Numbered from the stretch's first letter, positions 9,809 to 19,884 are shown. The stretch: 53,705 bases of DNA from Candidatus Obscuribacterales bacterium (GCA_019747875.1 JAIEQI010000019.1:1-53705); one strand, 5' to 3'. Notes: generated by a model from the letters alone, not told the origin. Numbers and translations are program-made.

Positions 9809-9931
9809 TAAATGAATGAAAACGCTAATTGCTCGGAGCTAAGAGCAATCTGCCCCGAGCTTGCCAAGCTAAACGGAATTTGCTGAATTTGATAAAACTA
9901 TAGGAATAAACCCAGGGGAAGGAATAGCACC

Positions 9932-10669
9932 GTGACAAGCTCAAACTCAAAAGGAAAGGGGCCGAATGTCCTCGGGGCTCTGATGGACTTCCTGATTCTT
10001 GTTCTATTGATAGGCGGAGCCGGTTTCGGCGGCTATTATTGGGGAACGACCCAGCGATTGGCGCCTGTGCAGATGGTTCCAGCGGGCACTCCAGGAGCTA
10101 TTTCCGCAGATAAGACGCAAGTGAGCCCGCCAACATCAAACTTCAAACCAGAAGGTACTGGTACAAAAGCAGGGCCATCCGCAACGTCCATTTCTGTTAC
10201 GGGCGACACAAAAACAGCAGCGAGCACAACAACGACTCCTGCAACTAGCACAGCAACTACACCGACTCCCACCAGCAGCAGCGATACAAAATCCGGCCAG
10301 ACAGAAGCAGCCAAAAAGAAAGGTCCCAACAAGTATTGGGTGGTTTCAAGCGGAACAGATTACACTGGCTACAACATCACTGTAAAAGTCAACGGCACCC
10401 CTGTCGATGCTTTCTTCGGTCCCGGAAAAACGATGAACGTCACTCATCTTGTGAAAGCAGGAGAAAACGACATTACCTTTGAAGCCAAAAATATGGGTGC
10501 AAAATACAACAGACACAAAGGTGACGAGAAAGCAGAGCTGATTTTGCAACTGGTATCCGGCCCCGTGGTGCAAGAAGAATTTGATAAATCCGCTGTACTT
10601 GCGACATACAAACGCAACGCGTCCGAAACAGAAGATTTTAGTGACACCGAACACTTTGTAAAAGAGTAA
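9932..10669 (+). CDS. Membrane-anchored hypothetical protein, first gene of envelope operon
   Basis: 245 residues from a GTG at 9932 with GGGGAAGG upstream. The cytoplasmic N-terminus is about 15 residues, one membrane helix spans about 18-37, and a Thr/Ala/Ser-rich linker reaches about 130. A compact C-terminal domain of about 110 residues (starting KYWVVSSGTDYTGYNITVKV) resembles a beta-sandwich by its alternating pattern, but I cannot name it. The next gene starts three bases after the stop, and the UbiA- and DprE1-like genes follow with 1-base overlaps, so this is probably one transcript. A role in envelope glycan assembly is inference from context only. Confidence 0.75.
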   Translation: MTSSNSKGKGPNVLGALMDFLILVLLIGGAGFGGYYWGTTQRLAPVQMVPAGTPGAISADKTQVSPPTSNFKPEGTGTKAGPSATSISVTGDTKTAASTTTTPATSTATTPTPTSSSDTKSGQTEAAKKKGPNKYWVVSSGTDYTGYNITVKVNGTPVDAFFGPGKTMNVTHLVKAGENDITFEAKNMGAKYNRHKGDEKAELILQLVSGPVVQEEFDKSAVLATYKRNASETEDFSDTEHFVKE

Positions 10670-10672
10670 AGC

Positions 10673-11083
10673 ATGAAAGCGACGGGAATATTCGTATCAA
10701 CTTTGTTGATCATAGATGCATTCCTTGGAGGCTATGCCGTCGGTTTCAACAGTCCAGGTCGAGCGATCCTGGTAATTGATCCCACCTTGCCGCCGGTGGT
10801 TCAGGAATCAAAAGCACCAGATCCGAAGAAGGCTGCTACTCCTTTGCCGAAAAAGGAATCTGCTAAAGCAGAGAAAGTTGATCCAAAAAAGAAACATTCT
10901 TCAGACAAGTCTCACGTGAATAAACACGATAGCAAAACCAGCAAGAATGCCAAAACAAGCGAATCGAAGAAGAAGCAACAAAAGACCGATTCTTCGAAAA
11001 ATTCCAGTCAAACAAAAAAGGTCGAAAAGAAAGTAGACAAAACAAAAGCCGATAAATCGACCGGAAAGGCGACTCAGAAATAA
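10673..11083 (+). CDS. Lys/Ser-rich single-pass membrane protein
   Basis: 136 residues. An N-terminal hydrophobic segment (about 5-25, uncleaved anchor or signal) is followed by a short Pro-rich part and about 85 residues dominated by Lys, Ser, Thr and Asp. Such tails often bind anionic cell-wall polymers or DNA, but this is inference. The start is three bases after the previous stop, and its TAA shares a base with the ATG of the prenyltransferase gene. No family is recognised. Confidence 0.7.
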   Translation: MKATGIFVSTLLIIDAFLGGYAVGFNSPGRAILVIDPTLPPVVQESKAPDPKKAATPLPKKESAKAEKVDPKKKHSSDKSHVNKHDSKTSKNAKTSESKKKQQKTDSSKNSSQTKKVEKKVDKTKADKSTGKATQK

Positions 11084-12039
11084 TGGCTAGCAGCTCGGAA
11101 AGCGAATCTGTCGATAAGAAGAACAAAGTACCAGCACTGATTCGCTCACTGAGACCAAAGCAGTGGACGAAGAACTTGATCATTTTTGCGCCGGCTCTTT
11201 TTGCTCAAAAGATTCACGAACCGAAATTACTTCTTGAAGCATTTCTATGTTTCATTGCTTTCTGCCTTGCTTCCAGCGCTGTCTACATATTCAACGACAT
11301 CGTAGATGCACCGAGCGATCGCAATCATCCCACTAAGTCAAAGCGCCCAATTGCATCAGGAGCAATTAGTCCTCAGCTTGCAACTACAGTCGCAATTGTT
11401 GCTTGCTCGATTGGTCTGGGACTTTCGTTTGTCGTTCGTCCAGCAGTTTGCGTTATTGTTTGCATCTATCTGCTTTTGCAAGCTGCCTATGTGCGAGTTT
11501 TGAAGAATGTCTCACTAATCGACATCGGCTGCATCGCATCCGGATTCGTATTGCGTGCAGTCGCGGGCGCAGCTGCCGTGAGCGTTCCCGCATCAGCCTG
11601 GTTCCTCCTGTGTACAGCATTAGTATCGCTTTTCATCGCCCTTGAGAAACGCAGGCAGGAGCTAAGAACATTAGAAGGAAACGCTGTGTTATGCCGGAAG
11701 GTTTTGAAAGATTACTCAATGGAACTAGTCACCAGGCTGGAATCATTGATTCTCTCAGGGCTATTCTTATCGTACGTTCTCTACACGATTTTGTCCTGGC
11801 ACGGACAATGGATGATGTTGACCATTCCGTTTATTTTGTATGGAATGGCGCGATACATTCAACTTTCAATTGACAGCAACATCGCAGCTTCTCCTGAAGA
11901 AGTGCTGTTAAAAGACCGTCCAATCCAAATGACCTTTCTAAGCTGGATCATCATTTCCGCACTGATTGTTTATGATGTCATTCCGCACTTTGTGACGAGC
12001 ACTTATCAATACATCGAAAGTTTCCACCCGCTGCCTTAA
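11083..12039 (+). CDS. UbiA-fold prenyltransferase, decaprenyl-phosphate phosphoribosyltransferase-like
   Basis: 318 residues with about eight or nine membrane helices. The first Asp-rich site is NDIVDAPSDR (71-80) followed by HPTKSKRPIASG. The second region, ALEKRRQEL (about 180), corresponds to GKRYAEL of mycobacterial Rv3806c. Start (LRPKQWTKN), middle and end (LLKDRPIQ versus ALRDRVLQ) also match my memory of the DPPR synthase family more closely than quinone or haem prenyltransferases. The predicted reaction is PRPP + polyprenyl phosphate -> polyprenyl-phosphoryl-5-phosphoribose at the membrane. It overlaps the DprE1-like gene by one base, which is the enzyme expected to act after dephosphorylation. 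A related polyprenyl-phosphate transferase activity remains possible. Confidence 0.85.
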   Translation: MASSSESESVDKKNKVPALIRSLRPKQWTKNLIIFAPALFAQKIHEPKLLLEAFLCFIAFCLASSAVYIFNDIVDAPSDRNHPTKSKRPIASGAISPQLATTVAIVACSIGLGLSFVVRPAVCVIVCIYLLLQAAYVRVLKNVSLIDIGCIASGFVLRAVAGAAAVSVPASAWFLLCTALVSLFIALEKRRQELRTLEGNAVLCRKVLKDYSMELVTRLESLILSGLFLSYVLYTILSWHGQWMMLTIPFILYGMARYIQLSIDSNIAASPEEVLLKDRPIQMTFLSWIIISALIVYDVIPHFVTSTYQYIESFHPLP

Positions 12040-13397
12040 TGCCTGAAAGAGAACCGTCACCAACCTATAAAGGAATGAACCTGTCTGGATGGGGAAGATT
12101 TGGCCGCTTTGATTGCAGGGTTCTTCGTGCTGAAAAGATCTCTCAGTTCGAGAATTCGATCCAGAATACGGTCGGTGAAACCTTGATCGCACGTGGCTAT
12201 GGCAGAAGCTACGGCGACGCAGCAGTGAACCAGGCCGGCGTTACCTTACTGACAGAACGACTTGACCGAATACTTGCCTTCGATGAAGATACCGGACTTC
12301 TTACAGCGGAGCCCGGGGTTTCACTTGAAACGCTGCTAAGTGTTTTCATCCCTCGAGGCTGGATGGTGCCTGTTGTTCCCGGCACAAAATTTGTTTCACT
12401 GGGCGGTGCTGTTGCTGCAGACATCCATGGAAAGAACCACCACCGCGAGGGCAGTTTTTCGAAACATCTTCGTAGTTTCAAGTTGATCGATGGACAGATG
12501 CAAAAGCACATTTGCTCACGAGAAGAGAATCCCGATTTTTTCTGGGCGACTGTAGGTGGCATGGGCTTGACGGGCTTAGTTTCAGAAGTGCAACTCCAGC
12601 TTCAGCGCATTCCGTCCAGCCGAATTAAGATGGTAGCTTTACCCGCGAAAAATCTTCCCGAGTTGATAGAGGCATTTGCAGAGCACGAGCAGAAGCATCA
12701 TTTCTCCGTCGCCTGGCTAGACTGCTTGGCGGGAGGCAGCAGCCTGGGCAGAGGCATTTTGCTACTAGGTGATTTTGCAGAGGAAGGCGACTTCAGATGG
12801 AACCGGAAGGCACCACTATCAGTACCATTTCAAGCTCCAAACTTCCTATTGAATCATATCTCAATGGGACTATTCAACGAACTATACTACCGCCTACCAC
12901 GTCCAGAAACGCAAATCGTTGATGCAGACAAATTTTTCTTCCCGTTGGATAGATTCAGCAACTGGAATTACATGTATGGTCCTCGCGGATTCATTCAATA
13001 TCAATGCCTTCTGCCTGGCCCCAACGCAACAAAGGGATTGGAGCAAATATTGAAGCTTTGCCAGTCAGAGCGAATGCCTTCTTATTTTGCAGTTCTAAAA
13101 AGGTTTGCAAAAGCAGAGCAGCACGAACATGCTTCCCTGTCTTTTCCCGATGAAGGCTATACTCTTGCAATTGATTTTCCAGGTAGCAGCAGGCTTGCCG
13201 ACTTGTGCCATAAGCTAGACCAGATCGTTATTGAACATGCAGGGAGAATTTACTTAGCGAAGGACTCAATGATGAATCCGGAAACGTTCGCGCAAATGTA
13301 TCCGCAAGCTCAACAGTGGCAAGAAATCTGCCAAAGACTTGCCTCGCCAAAAGTGTTCTCATCCAACCTATCCAGGCGCCTCGGTTTGACCGATTAG
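12039..13397 (+). CDS. dprE1: DprE1-like FAD-dependent polyprenylphosphoryl-ribose oxidase
   Basis: 452 residues, like DprE1. The FAD-binding PCMH region shows ARGYGRSYGDAA (51-62), VPGTKFVSLGGAVAADIHG (113-131) and KNHH (132-135). The C-terminal half keeps FIQYQ (318-322), RIYLAKDS (403-410; Tyr405 and Lys408 match DprE1 Tyr415 and Lys418) and MYPQAQQW. DprE1 oxidises the ribose 2'-OH of decaprenylphosphoryl-ribose to the 2'-keto form, which DprE2 then reduces to the arabinose lipid. No DprE2-like reductase is present in this window. The residue aligned with Cys387 (NICVDFP in M. tuberculosis) is Ala377 in TLAIDFP. It is translationally coupled to the upstream UbiA-type gene. Other D-arabinono-lactone-oxidase-like FAD enzymes are the alternative. 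Confidence 0.85.
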   Translation: MPEREPSPTYKGMNLSGWGRFGRFDCRVLRAEKISQFENSIQNTVGETLIARGYGRSYGDAAVNQAGVTLLTERLDRILAFDEDTGLLTAEPGVSLETLLSVFIPRGWMVPVVPGTKFVSLGGAVAADIHGKNHHREGSFSKHLRSFKLIDGQMQKHICSREENPDFFWATVGGMGLTGLVSEVQLQLQRIPSSRIKMVALPAKNLPELIEAFAEHEQKHHFSVAWLDCLAGGSSLGRGILLLGDFAEEGDFRWNRKAPLSVPFQAPNFLLNHISMGLFNELYYRLPRPETQIVDADKFFFPLDRFSNWNYMYGPRGFIQYQCLLPGPNATKGLEQILKLCQSERMPSYFAVLKRFAKAEQHEHASLSFPDEGYTLAIDFPGSSRLADLCHKLDQIVIEHAGRIYLAKDSMMNPETFAQMYPQAQQWQEICQRLASPKVFSSNLSRRLGLTD

Positions 13398-13546
13398 AAC
13401 AAGAGACGCTAAGCGGCAAGATAACGCTTTCCGCTGTCGATAACAGGATGCTTTGTCGTTCATTTCTGGAGCTTGCCTAAAAAGCTCGGGTTGGTCAAAA
13501 AGACTCAAAAGCATCAATTGAAGCTATGGGTGCATGCAATGTACCC

Positions 13547-15217
13547 TTACCTATCGGCGACTTCCTTAACTAATGGCGATTGCCAATCGATTTGAGTAGA
13601 ACCAGCACGAAGATAGACAGGGATACCATTGACTGCGGATTTCTTATAGCTACTTGAAAGAAATGGTTCTGCTTCCTCTGGCGCTGCCCAGAGCTCAACA
13701 ACTACATCAGGTTTAAGATCTCCAATTGAATGCTTGTAATTCCATTTCATATGCCCTGGATAAAACCATCGCCAGGACATTTCCTGCGGAACGATTTTAT
13801 CGAAATGGTGCATTTCTTCCTTCGCTACTACCGGGTCGCATTTCCCCAGCATATCAATGCAATTGCGATCGGCGAAATAAGGGAGTATTCCGCAAAGAGT
13901 CGCCGCTATATGTCCGTTTTCGCGCACAACTTTTCTCAGTGCAAGACCCAACTCGAGCCGAACCATATTGGGTCCGTAAGATTCATGTGGCTCAAGAAGG
14001 AAGAGGTATTTCAAACCGCCGACATTGTTGAACGAAAGCAACGAGACACATGCAATCACAGCTGCGATTCTGCCTGGCCATTTATCCAATCTTGGATTAT
14101 TCAGCTGAATCTGAGATAGGGCTTGGATGCCGCACGCGAAGATTATGAAAAATAGCGGCATCGCTTGAGTGATATAGCGATTTCCAGTGCTCTCCCAGGC
14201 ATCACCGCCCACATAAACACTGTACGCGAACTGCCCCAACACAATGGCGGCAAGATATAGAACGAACTTCTCAGCCTTGAACTTGAACAATCCAAAAGCA
14301 GCAATCGCGAAGAACCAGGGATTAGACTTTAGAACAAATGTGTAGAGATTGAACGCCCCCTGCGCGATGCGTGAGAGCACAGGAAATCCAGTCACTTTCA
14401 AATAATAAGTGTTAGGAAGGAGATCGTGATAATAAGCTAGACGAAGAACCTCGAGCAGCCCCAAAGAGCTTAGCAGCGCTATTCCACCCTGTATCAAGTG
14501 CTGCATCCGCCGTCCGGCATCAAAGCAAAAAAGGACAACTATGCTTGCTAGCAGTGGAACTGCCGAATCCATTCTCACAAAAATAGCAATCCAAAAGAGA
14601 AAATAGGCAAGCGGAACGAGCAGCGCAGTCCGCGCCATTCCAGGTTGTGACGCCGCAGAAGATTGATCAGAATCCTCATTCCTGTTGCCAATCAATCTTT
14701 GAACAATTGATGCGAGCCATAAAAGAAGAAGGGACAAAACGCCAACTTCCATTCCTCCAAGGGACCAAAAATTGAGAGGGTAATAAAAGGCAGTCAGCAG
14801 CGGAGGAAGCAATGCGACCAGCTTTCCCTTGCCGAAGATCTTCTCTGAGATCCTGTGTGTCAAACAAATACTGGCAATCTGGACAATAACGTCCGTTATT
14901 TGAATGACTAAACAAATCTTGGATTCGGGTACGCGCAGCAGATGCCAGAGGCTCATGTAGAGAGTCCAGAGCAGATTCGTAAAACCTTCAACAGGCGGTT
15001 CTCCAGGATTCCACAGTAAACCGTAGCCGTTAGCAAAGTTCTTTGCAAAACGCATGGAGATCATGGCGTCATCGAATAGAACGAAGTATCGCTCCCCGTT
15101 TATCTCCGTCGATGACGATGTATAGATAAAGGCTACGGCGTAGACCACATAAGCCAACACAATTATGCCGAATAGCAATTGAGAGCCTCTTGCAGAATTC
15201 GGCGCAATTTGAGTCAT
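13547..15217 (-). CDS. GT-C membrane glycosyltransferase, AftB-like
   Basis: 556 residues from ATG 15217; a TTG at 15229 would add four. There are about ten to twelve membrane helices and a C-terminal soluble part. Near the N-terminus, [19 protein letters not shown] followed by [12 protein letters not shown] matches the DD...R..RN...G.G...N.GE.VE pattern of mycobacterial AftB (Rv3805c). Near the end, IDMLGKCDP corresponds to the AftB segment containing IDQIGLVNP. GT-C enzymes of this kind transfer a sugar from a polyprenyl-phosphate carrier on the outer face of the membrane; the paired Asp is the likely catalytic site. It follows rpoD by 15 bases in the dnaG-rpoD unit and converges with the UbiA/DprE1-like operon. 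In mycobacteria aftB and the DPPR-synthase gene are also adjacent. Confidence 0.8.
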   Translation of the reverse strand: MTQIAPNSARGSQLLFGIIVLAYVVYAVAFIYTSSSTEINGERYFVLFDDAMISMRFAKNFANGYGLLWNPGEPPVEGFTNLLWTLYMSLWHLLRVPESKICLVIQITDVIVQIASICLTHRISEKIFGKGKLVALLPPLLTAFYYPLNFWSLGGMEVGVLSLLLLWLASIVQRLIGNRNEDSDQSSAASQPGMARTALLVPLAYFLFWIAIFVRMDSAVPLLASIVVLFCFDAGRRMQHLIQGGIALLSSLGLLEVLRLAYYHDLLPNTYYLKVTGFPVLSRIAQGAFNLYTFVLKSNPWFFAIAAFGLFKFKAEKFVLYLAAIVLGQFAYSVYVGGDAWESTGNRYITQAMPLFFIIFACGIQALSQIQLNNPRLDKWPGRIAAVIACVSLLSFNNVGGLKYLFLLEPHESYGPNMVRLELGLALRKVVRENGHIAATLCGILPYFADRNCIDMLGKCDPVVAKEEMHHFDKIVPQEMSWRWFYPGHMKWNYKHSIGDLKPDVVVELWAAPEEAEPFLSSSYKKSAVNGIPVYLRAGSTQIDWQSPLVKEVADR

Positions 15218-15232
15218 CAGAACCGACAATCG

Positions 15233-16321
15233 TTAGTCGATATATTCGCGCAAGCGCCTGCTGCGATTCGGGTGACGCAGTTTGCGGAGAGCCTTTGCTT
15301 CAATTTGCCGAATACGTTCTCTAGTAACTCCGAAGAGCTGACCGACTTCTTCCAAGGTGCGCTGTCTTCCATCATCCAGTCCAAAACGCAAACGCAAAAC
15401 GTCGCGCTCCCTCGGTGAAAGACCAGCCATCACTTCAATAATGTCATCGCGAAGCAATTCTTGAGTGACTGATGAAGCTGGAGTTTCAGCTTCTCTATCT
15501 TCGATGAAGTCGCCCAGCTTGCTGTCTTCTTCCTTACCAATTGGTGTCTCTAGCGAAACTGGCTCTTGAGCTACTTTCACAATTTCACGCAATTTGACAA
15601 GTGAGATTTCCATCGCATCGGCAATTTCTTCTTCGGTCGGTTTGCGACCCTTGTCTTGTGCAAGCTTCCGAGTAATCTTCTTGAGCTTGTTGATCGTTTC
15701 AACCATGTGAACTGGGATGCGGATGGTGCGCGCCTGGTCAGCAATCGCTCGTGTGATTGCCTGACGGATCCACCAAGTTGCATAAGTACTGAACTTATAT
15801 CCACGCGAGTGGTCGAACTTTTCTGCTGCACGAATAAGTCCGAGATTGCCTTCTTGAATCAAATCCAAAAACAACATGCCTCGACCAACATACTTCTTGG
15901 CGATCGATACTACCAATCGCAAGTTGGCTTGGGTCAGCTTTCTTTTCGCAATAGCACCTTCGGCACCGCCGGCTTCAATTTTTCTTGCCAACTCAATTTC
16001 TTGCTGAGCATTAAGCAGTGGAATACGCCCAATTTCCCGAAGATACATGCGCACAGGATCGTCAGATGAAAGTCCACTGGAGACCTGGCGGTCGAATTCT
16101 ACTGGGTCTTCTTCGATTTTTACGTCTTCATCGTCGATGAAGAACGCTTCTTCGCCCCCGCTGCCCCCGCGGTCGCTTGTAGCTGCCGCTGGCACGCCGA
16201 GGTCGCCATCATCGTCCCCAAGTATCTCCTCGAGTTCAGACCCCTGACCACGACGGCGGGATTCCTCCACGCGATTGAGGTTTTCTACGAAGCTTTCTTC
16301 TCGGTCCCGGCTTTTGCTCAC
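15233..16321 (-). CDS. rpoD: Primary sigma factor (sigma-70, SigA/RpoD)
   Basis: 362 residues. An acidic N-terminal tail of about 85 residues replaces the long region 1.1. Region 1.2 is at 87-120 ([17 protein letters not shown]), region 2 at about 130-200 ([32 protein letters not shown]), region 3 at about 205-285, and region 4 at 300-362 with the helix-turn-helix [40 protein letters not shown] and the ending [18 protein letters not shown] closely recall cyanobacterial SigA, the best lineage clue in the window. It starts at GTG 16321, overlapping the dnaG stop by four bases (GTGA), so translation is coupled. It directs RNA polymerase to housekeeping promoters. Confidence 0.97.
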   Translation of the reverse strand: MSKSRDREESFVENLNRVEESRRRGQGSELEEILGDDDGDLGVPAAATSDRGGSGGEEAFFIDDEDVKIEEDPVEFDRQVSSGLSSDDPVRMYLREIGRIPLLNAQQEIELARKIEAGGAEGAIAKRKLTQANLRLVVSIAKKYVGRGMLFLDLIQEGNLGLIRAAEKFDHSRGYKFSTYATWWIRQAITRAIADQARTIRIPVHMVETINKLKKITRKLAQDKGRKPTEEEIADAMEISLVKLREIVKVAQEPVSLETPIGKEEDSKLGDFIEDREAETPASSVTQELLRDDIIEVMAGLSPRERDVLRLRFGLDDGRQRTLEEVGQLFGVTRERIRQIEAKALRKLRHPNRSRRLREYID

Positions 16322-18213
16322 AACTTAGTCCCCACAAGCAGGTCGTCTAATTTTCGCTTTACTTCTTCAATATCATCCGGAGTTCGTTGCAGCTCCATTT
16401 GAAGCCTTGTCAACTGGGATATCTTCAGGGATAGCTTTAGTTCTTCTTCCTCGCCGGGCTTCTGCTTAATCTGCAAAGAGAGAGCATTTGTTGCTCTTAT
16501 TAATTTTTCCCGGACTATCCGTGACTCAGAGTCTTTAAGAATAACGCTAATCGGCAATTTTTGCTTCTTTATCTCCTCGGCCTTCGAGCTTAAATCCCAA
16601 AGTCGTTGAGTTGCTTCCAAATCGGGCGCCAACCTGTCCTGCAATTGAGCCCAGAAGTCTTCAGGCGTGATAAAACGTCCAATTCCCTCAATCGCTTCTT
16701 TCATCCGTTGGTAGACTGTGTCCGTCAATTGCTGATTAACCAGACGGCGGCGCATAAGGTCGTAATCCTGGCTGGATTGGAGATAGAGAGCTAGCAATGA
16801 TAGCTCCGCTTCGTTGAAACCAGCTTTGGGTGCGTTTTTCGCGGCGGCCGGACGAGCAGGTTCCGGTTCGCTCACCCCAATTTTTCGCTGGCGCCTGTAT
16901 TGCGCCACATCAGTCAGGAGCTCCTCCTCACGGACCCCAAGTCTCATGGACCATACACGTATGTACTCACCACGCCCCACCGCATTCTTTATTCCCGCCA
17001 GGATGGGTACTACCAACCTGGCAGCTTCGATCTTCCCGCTAGCGCTATAGACATCAACTTGCGAAATGGATTTCTCCAATTGATAATCAATCAAGAGCTG
17101 CGCATTGTTAACGGCTTGATGGAACCCGGTTGGACCGGCTGAACTGTCACTAGAACGCAAACATTCGTCCGGATCTTTGCCTTCGGGCACTTTGATTACA
17201 CGCATCTCGATGCCGATTCCTTCGGCTATTGTGCCCAGGGTCTCCATGCCTCGATCAATTGCTTTTTGACCGGCGGCATCAGAGTCAAAACATAAGAAGA
17301 CACGCCGGCTCTCCGTAAAGCGCACCAGCAACTTGCCCTGACGCTCCGTTAACGCAGTTCCCAATGTGGCAACCGTATTTGTAAACCCATAACGATGAGC
17401 AGTGATTGCATCGAAATATCCTTCGACGACAATTACCGAGTCACGTTCACGAATAGATTCTTTTGCTTGATGAAGTGCGAACAGATGTTCACCTTTGGTG
17501 TAAATAGGTGACTCCGGTGAGTTGATGTATTTGACCTGATCGTCACCCATGGTTCTGCCACCAAATGCGATGACACGTCCTTGATCGTCCTGAATCGGAA
17601 TCATCAAACGGTTACGAAATAGGTCATAGAACGAATTCGTTTCCTGCTTTCGTCTGACCAACCCGGCTTCAACAAGCGTCTCTGGACTAGCCTTGTTTGC
17701 GTCGCACAAATAGCTCAGAAGTCCGTCCCAGGCAGGCGGTGCATAGCCTAGCTTAAACTTCTCAATGGTGTAGTCATCCAATCCACGCCGCTCGAGATAA
17801 TCGCGAGCCACTGCACCTTGCTGCTCATCGGCCAGAAGCCTTGCGAAATACTCAGCGGCTTGTTGATAAAGCATGAGTAGGCTGCTTCGTTTGTCGTATT
17901 CCGCCTGGTCTGCACTCGTCTCTACTAGTGACACGCCTGTTTTCTGCGCTAAATCTCTAACTGCATCCAAGAAATCAACGCGTTTAGTTTTTTGCACGAA
18001 CGTAAAAACGTCGCCACCTTCACCACAGCCGAAACACTTGAAGATGCCCTTATCTGGGTTGACGTAAAAGGAAGGCGTCTTTTCGTTGTGAAACGGACAA
18101 AGTCCCTTGAAGTCTTTGCCAGCGCGCTTCAAAACAACAAGCTCTGAAATAACTTCAGTAATCTTGGCGCGATTGCGAACTTCAGAAATAACTTCGTTAT
18201 TGACCCCTTTCAC
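16318..18213 (-). CDS. dnaG: DNA primase
   Basis: 631 residues from GTG 18213. The CHC2 zinc finger has C39, H42, C60 and C63 ([12 protein letters not shown] ... CFGCGEGG). The core and Toprim domains follow, with VVEGYFDAI (Glu263) and [11 protein letters not shown] (Asp309, Asp311) as metal ligands. The C-terminal helicase-binding part (about 450-631) is diverged, as usual. It makes RNA primers for lagging-strand replication. The gene opens a dnaG-rpoD-GT-C unit; dnaG-rpoD linkage is a classic macromolecular-synthesis arrangement, here without rpsU. A tandem 54-bp repeat lies just upstream of the start, so the promoter must lie near or within it. Confidence 0.97.
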   Translation of the reverse strand: MKGVNNEVISEVRNRAKITEVISELVVLKRAGKDFKGLCPFHNEKTPSFYVNPDKGIFKCFGCGEGGDVFTFVQKTKRVDFLDAVRDLAQKTGVSLVETSADQAEYDKRSSLLMLYQQAAEYFARLLADEQQGAVARDYLERRGLDDYTIEKFKLGYAPPAWDGLLSYLCDANKASPETLVEAGLVRRKQETNSFYDLFRNRLMIPIQDDQGRVIAFGGRTMGDDQVKYINSPESPIYTKGEHLFALHQAKESIRERDSVIVVEGYFDAITAHRYGFTNTVATLGTALTERQGKLLVRFTESRRVFLCFDSDAAGQKAIDRGMETLGTIAEGIGIEMRVIKVPEGKDPDECLRSSDSSAGPTGFHQAVNNAQLLIDYQLEKSISQVDVYSASGKIEAARLVVPILAGIKNAVGRGEYIRVWSMRLGVREEELLTDVAQYRRQRKIGVSEPEPARPAAAKNAPKAGFNEAELSLLALYLQSSQDYDLMRRRLVNQQLTDTVYQRMKEAIEGIGRFITPEDFWAQLQDRLAPDLEATQRLWDLSSKAEEIKKQKLPISVILKDSESRIVREKLIRATNALSLQIKQKPGEEEELKLSLKISQLTRLQMELQRTPDDIEEVKRKLDDLLVGTKL

Positions 18214-18250
18214 CGCACACTCCGAAAGATTTTGTCTCCACCGGTTTTAT

Positions 18251-18358
18251 TTTAAACGCTCCGGAATTTCGCTGGGCTATCGCCCCTCTCAACTCCTCCG
18301 CTACTTTAAACGTTCCGAAGTTTCGCCGGGCTATCGCCCTTCTCAACTCCTCCGCTGA
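18251..18358. repeat. Tandem pair of 54-bp repeats (dispersed family A)
   Basis: Two copies (from 18251 and 18305) share TTTAAACG(C/T)TCCG, (C/T)GGGCTATCGCCC and TCTCAACTCCTCCGCT. The period is 54. The reverse complement resembles degenerate copies at 24883-25037. The unit contains a small inverted pair around GGGCTATCGCCC. It lies 38 bases upstream of dnaG. It is open in more than one frame on both strands because 54 is divisible by three, but I do not call it coding. Confidence 0.75.
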
Positions 18359-18448
18359 CTTATTGACGCGCCCTGTATATGCAGCGCGTATCATGGAGTC
18401 TAATGCTCCTGCCATAGTGTTGCATGAATCGAAAGATTGCAGGTTAAA

Positions 18449-19753
18449 TCACCATACTTCATCTTTCTTTCGTTCGCGGCGAACCGTGAGATCCAAGCCC
18501 TCAATAATTTCGTGCGAAATAAAATTATCCATAGACTTTCTTTTTGCCGGTGGAATCGTCACAAGGATGTTGTCTGCACGAGACACAAGTCCATCGGCCT
18601 CGGGACCCCGAGCGCCTGCTAAGGTGAGACAACTAGCAAGATTCTTCAGAGCTGAAACAGTGGCCACACTCTTAGGCCCAAATCTTTTCTCCTTCACGGC
18701 CAGCGCCTTTCGCAGATAAGATTCGGCCGCTTTGTAATCGGTTTGTTTTACGTAGACAGCAGCGATGCCGTTTAAGTTCGCAAGCGAATCAAGCGATTGC
18801 GGACCCAATTTCTTGTCTTGAATCGCTAGCGATTGTTGAAAACTTTCAAGCGCCTCTTTGAACTTATTCTGGCTACTCAAGCGATAACCGAGGTTGGAAA
18901 GAGTAATTGCAACTTCTAAATTGTCTGAGCCAATTTTTTTCTTGTAAATTTCCAGCGCCCGCCGTGCTAAATCCTCTGCTTCTTTGTATCGCCCAGACTT
19001 GGCGTAAGCAGCACCCAACTGATCAGAAGCAGTAGCAACTCTGAGATTGTCCGCCCCGAGCCGCTTCTGACAAATTGCAAGAGCATTCTCCAGCAAACTA
19101 ATTGCCCTTTTTTGCTTTCCTTCAGCAATCATTTGCAGGCCCAGATCAGACATGCATTGGGCCGCCTCGATTGAATCTGCTCCGAGATTTTTCTGGAAAA
19201 GCTTTATTGCAAGGTCCTGTTCTTGTTCTGCCTCTCGCAGGCGATTCATCTGCTGATAGAGCAGCCCAATATTGGCGTGAATCGTAGCCGCATCCGTAGA
19301 ATCAGCACCCTTTTTCTTCTCGACTATGGCGAGCGAGCGCTGATAAGCCTGCAGCGATTCCTTCCCCTTCATTTGCATTTTGTACAGTCCGGCAAGTCTG
19401 TTGAGAGCAGCCACTAACTCAACGCTTTGCTTTGCTTCGAAAGTTTCGACCACTTGCTTGTAAAGCGGCTCCGCTTCGGCATACTTCTTCTGTGCCCTAT
19501 AGAGATCCGCCAATTGCATAAGTGCCTGCGCCCGACGGTAAGGAGTGGCGCCGTCTTTTTCCTCCAGCGTCAACACTTCCTTGAATCCCAGCTCAGCCTT
19601 AGCGATACTGCCCTGTTTGAGTGCATCCTGCGCGGATTGCAAAGAGCGTTCAAAAGCCGAAATCCCCTCAGCTAAAGCCGGCATACCGACTGATTCAAAG
19701 AGAATCAAGTGGCAGACAATAACAGCGGTAAAATTTCCCCAATAGTTCAACAT
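18449..19753 (-). CDS. Secreted TPR protein
   Basis: 434 residues from ATG 19753. A signal peptide is visible (hydrophobic 8-22, then MPALAEG as a plausible cleavage region). About eight TPR units of the 42-residue kinesin-light-chain type follow (repeated LGxxYxxxGxYxEAExLxxxALxIxxKxLGxDxxxVA) from about 55 to 385. The tail is charged. KLC-type TPRs act as protein-binding scaffolds; no enzymatic domain is present. It is transcribed alone, with the neighbour at 19885 diverging. It matches the many TPR genes in this window, but its partner is unknown. Confidence 0.85.
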   Translation of the reverse strand: MLNYWGNFTAVIVCHLILFESVGMPALAEGISAFERSLQSAQDALKQGSIAKAELGFKEVLTLEEKDGATPYRRAQALMQLADLYRAQKKYAEAEPLYKQVVETFEAKQSVELVAALNRLAGLYKMQMKGKESLQAYQRSLAIVEKKKGADSTDAATIHANIGLLYQQMNRLREAEQEQDLAIKLFQKNLGADSIEAAQCMSDLGLQMIAEGKQKRAISLLENALAICQKRLGADNLRVATASDQLGAAYAKSGRYKEAEDLARRALEIYKKKIGSDNLEVAITLSNLGYRLSSQNKFKEALESFQQSLAIQDKKLGPQSLDSLANLNGIAAVYVKQTDYKAAESYLRKALAVKEKRFGPKSVATVSALKNLASCLTLAGARGPEADGLVSRADNILVTIPPAKRKSMDNFISHEIIEGLDLTVRRERKKDEVW

Positions 19754-19884
19754 TCTCTAATCTGTCCTCAGACCGCCTGAAAGAGTCAAGCTTTCAGCTA
19801 GTATGTGTAGCATTTTCGGCCAATTGCACATCTATTGTATTAGCGAATGGCCATGCGTCGCGCCAACAACACACAGGTCGGGTC

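Noticed and set aside
18107..18415. Overlapping ORFs on both strands with a repeated ELRRAIA- or GYRPSQLL-like motif
   Set aside because: They arise because the 54-bp repeat is a multiple of three; no ribosome site, and one overlaps the start of dnaG.
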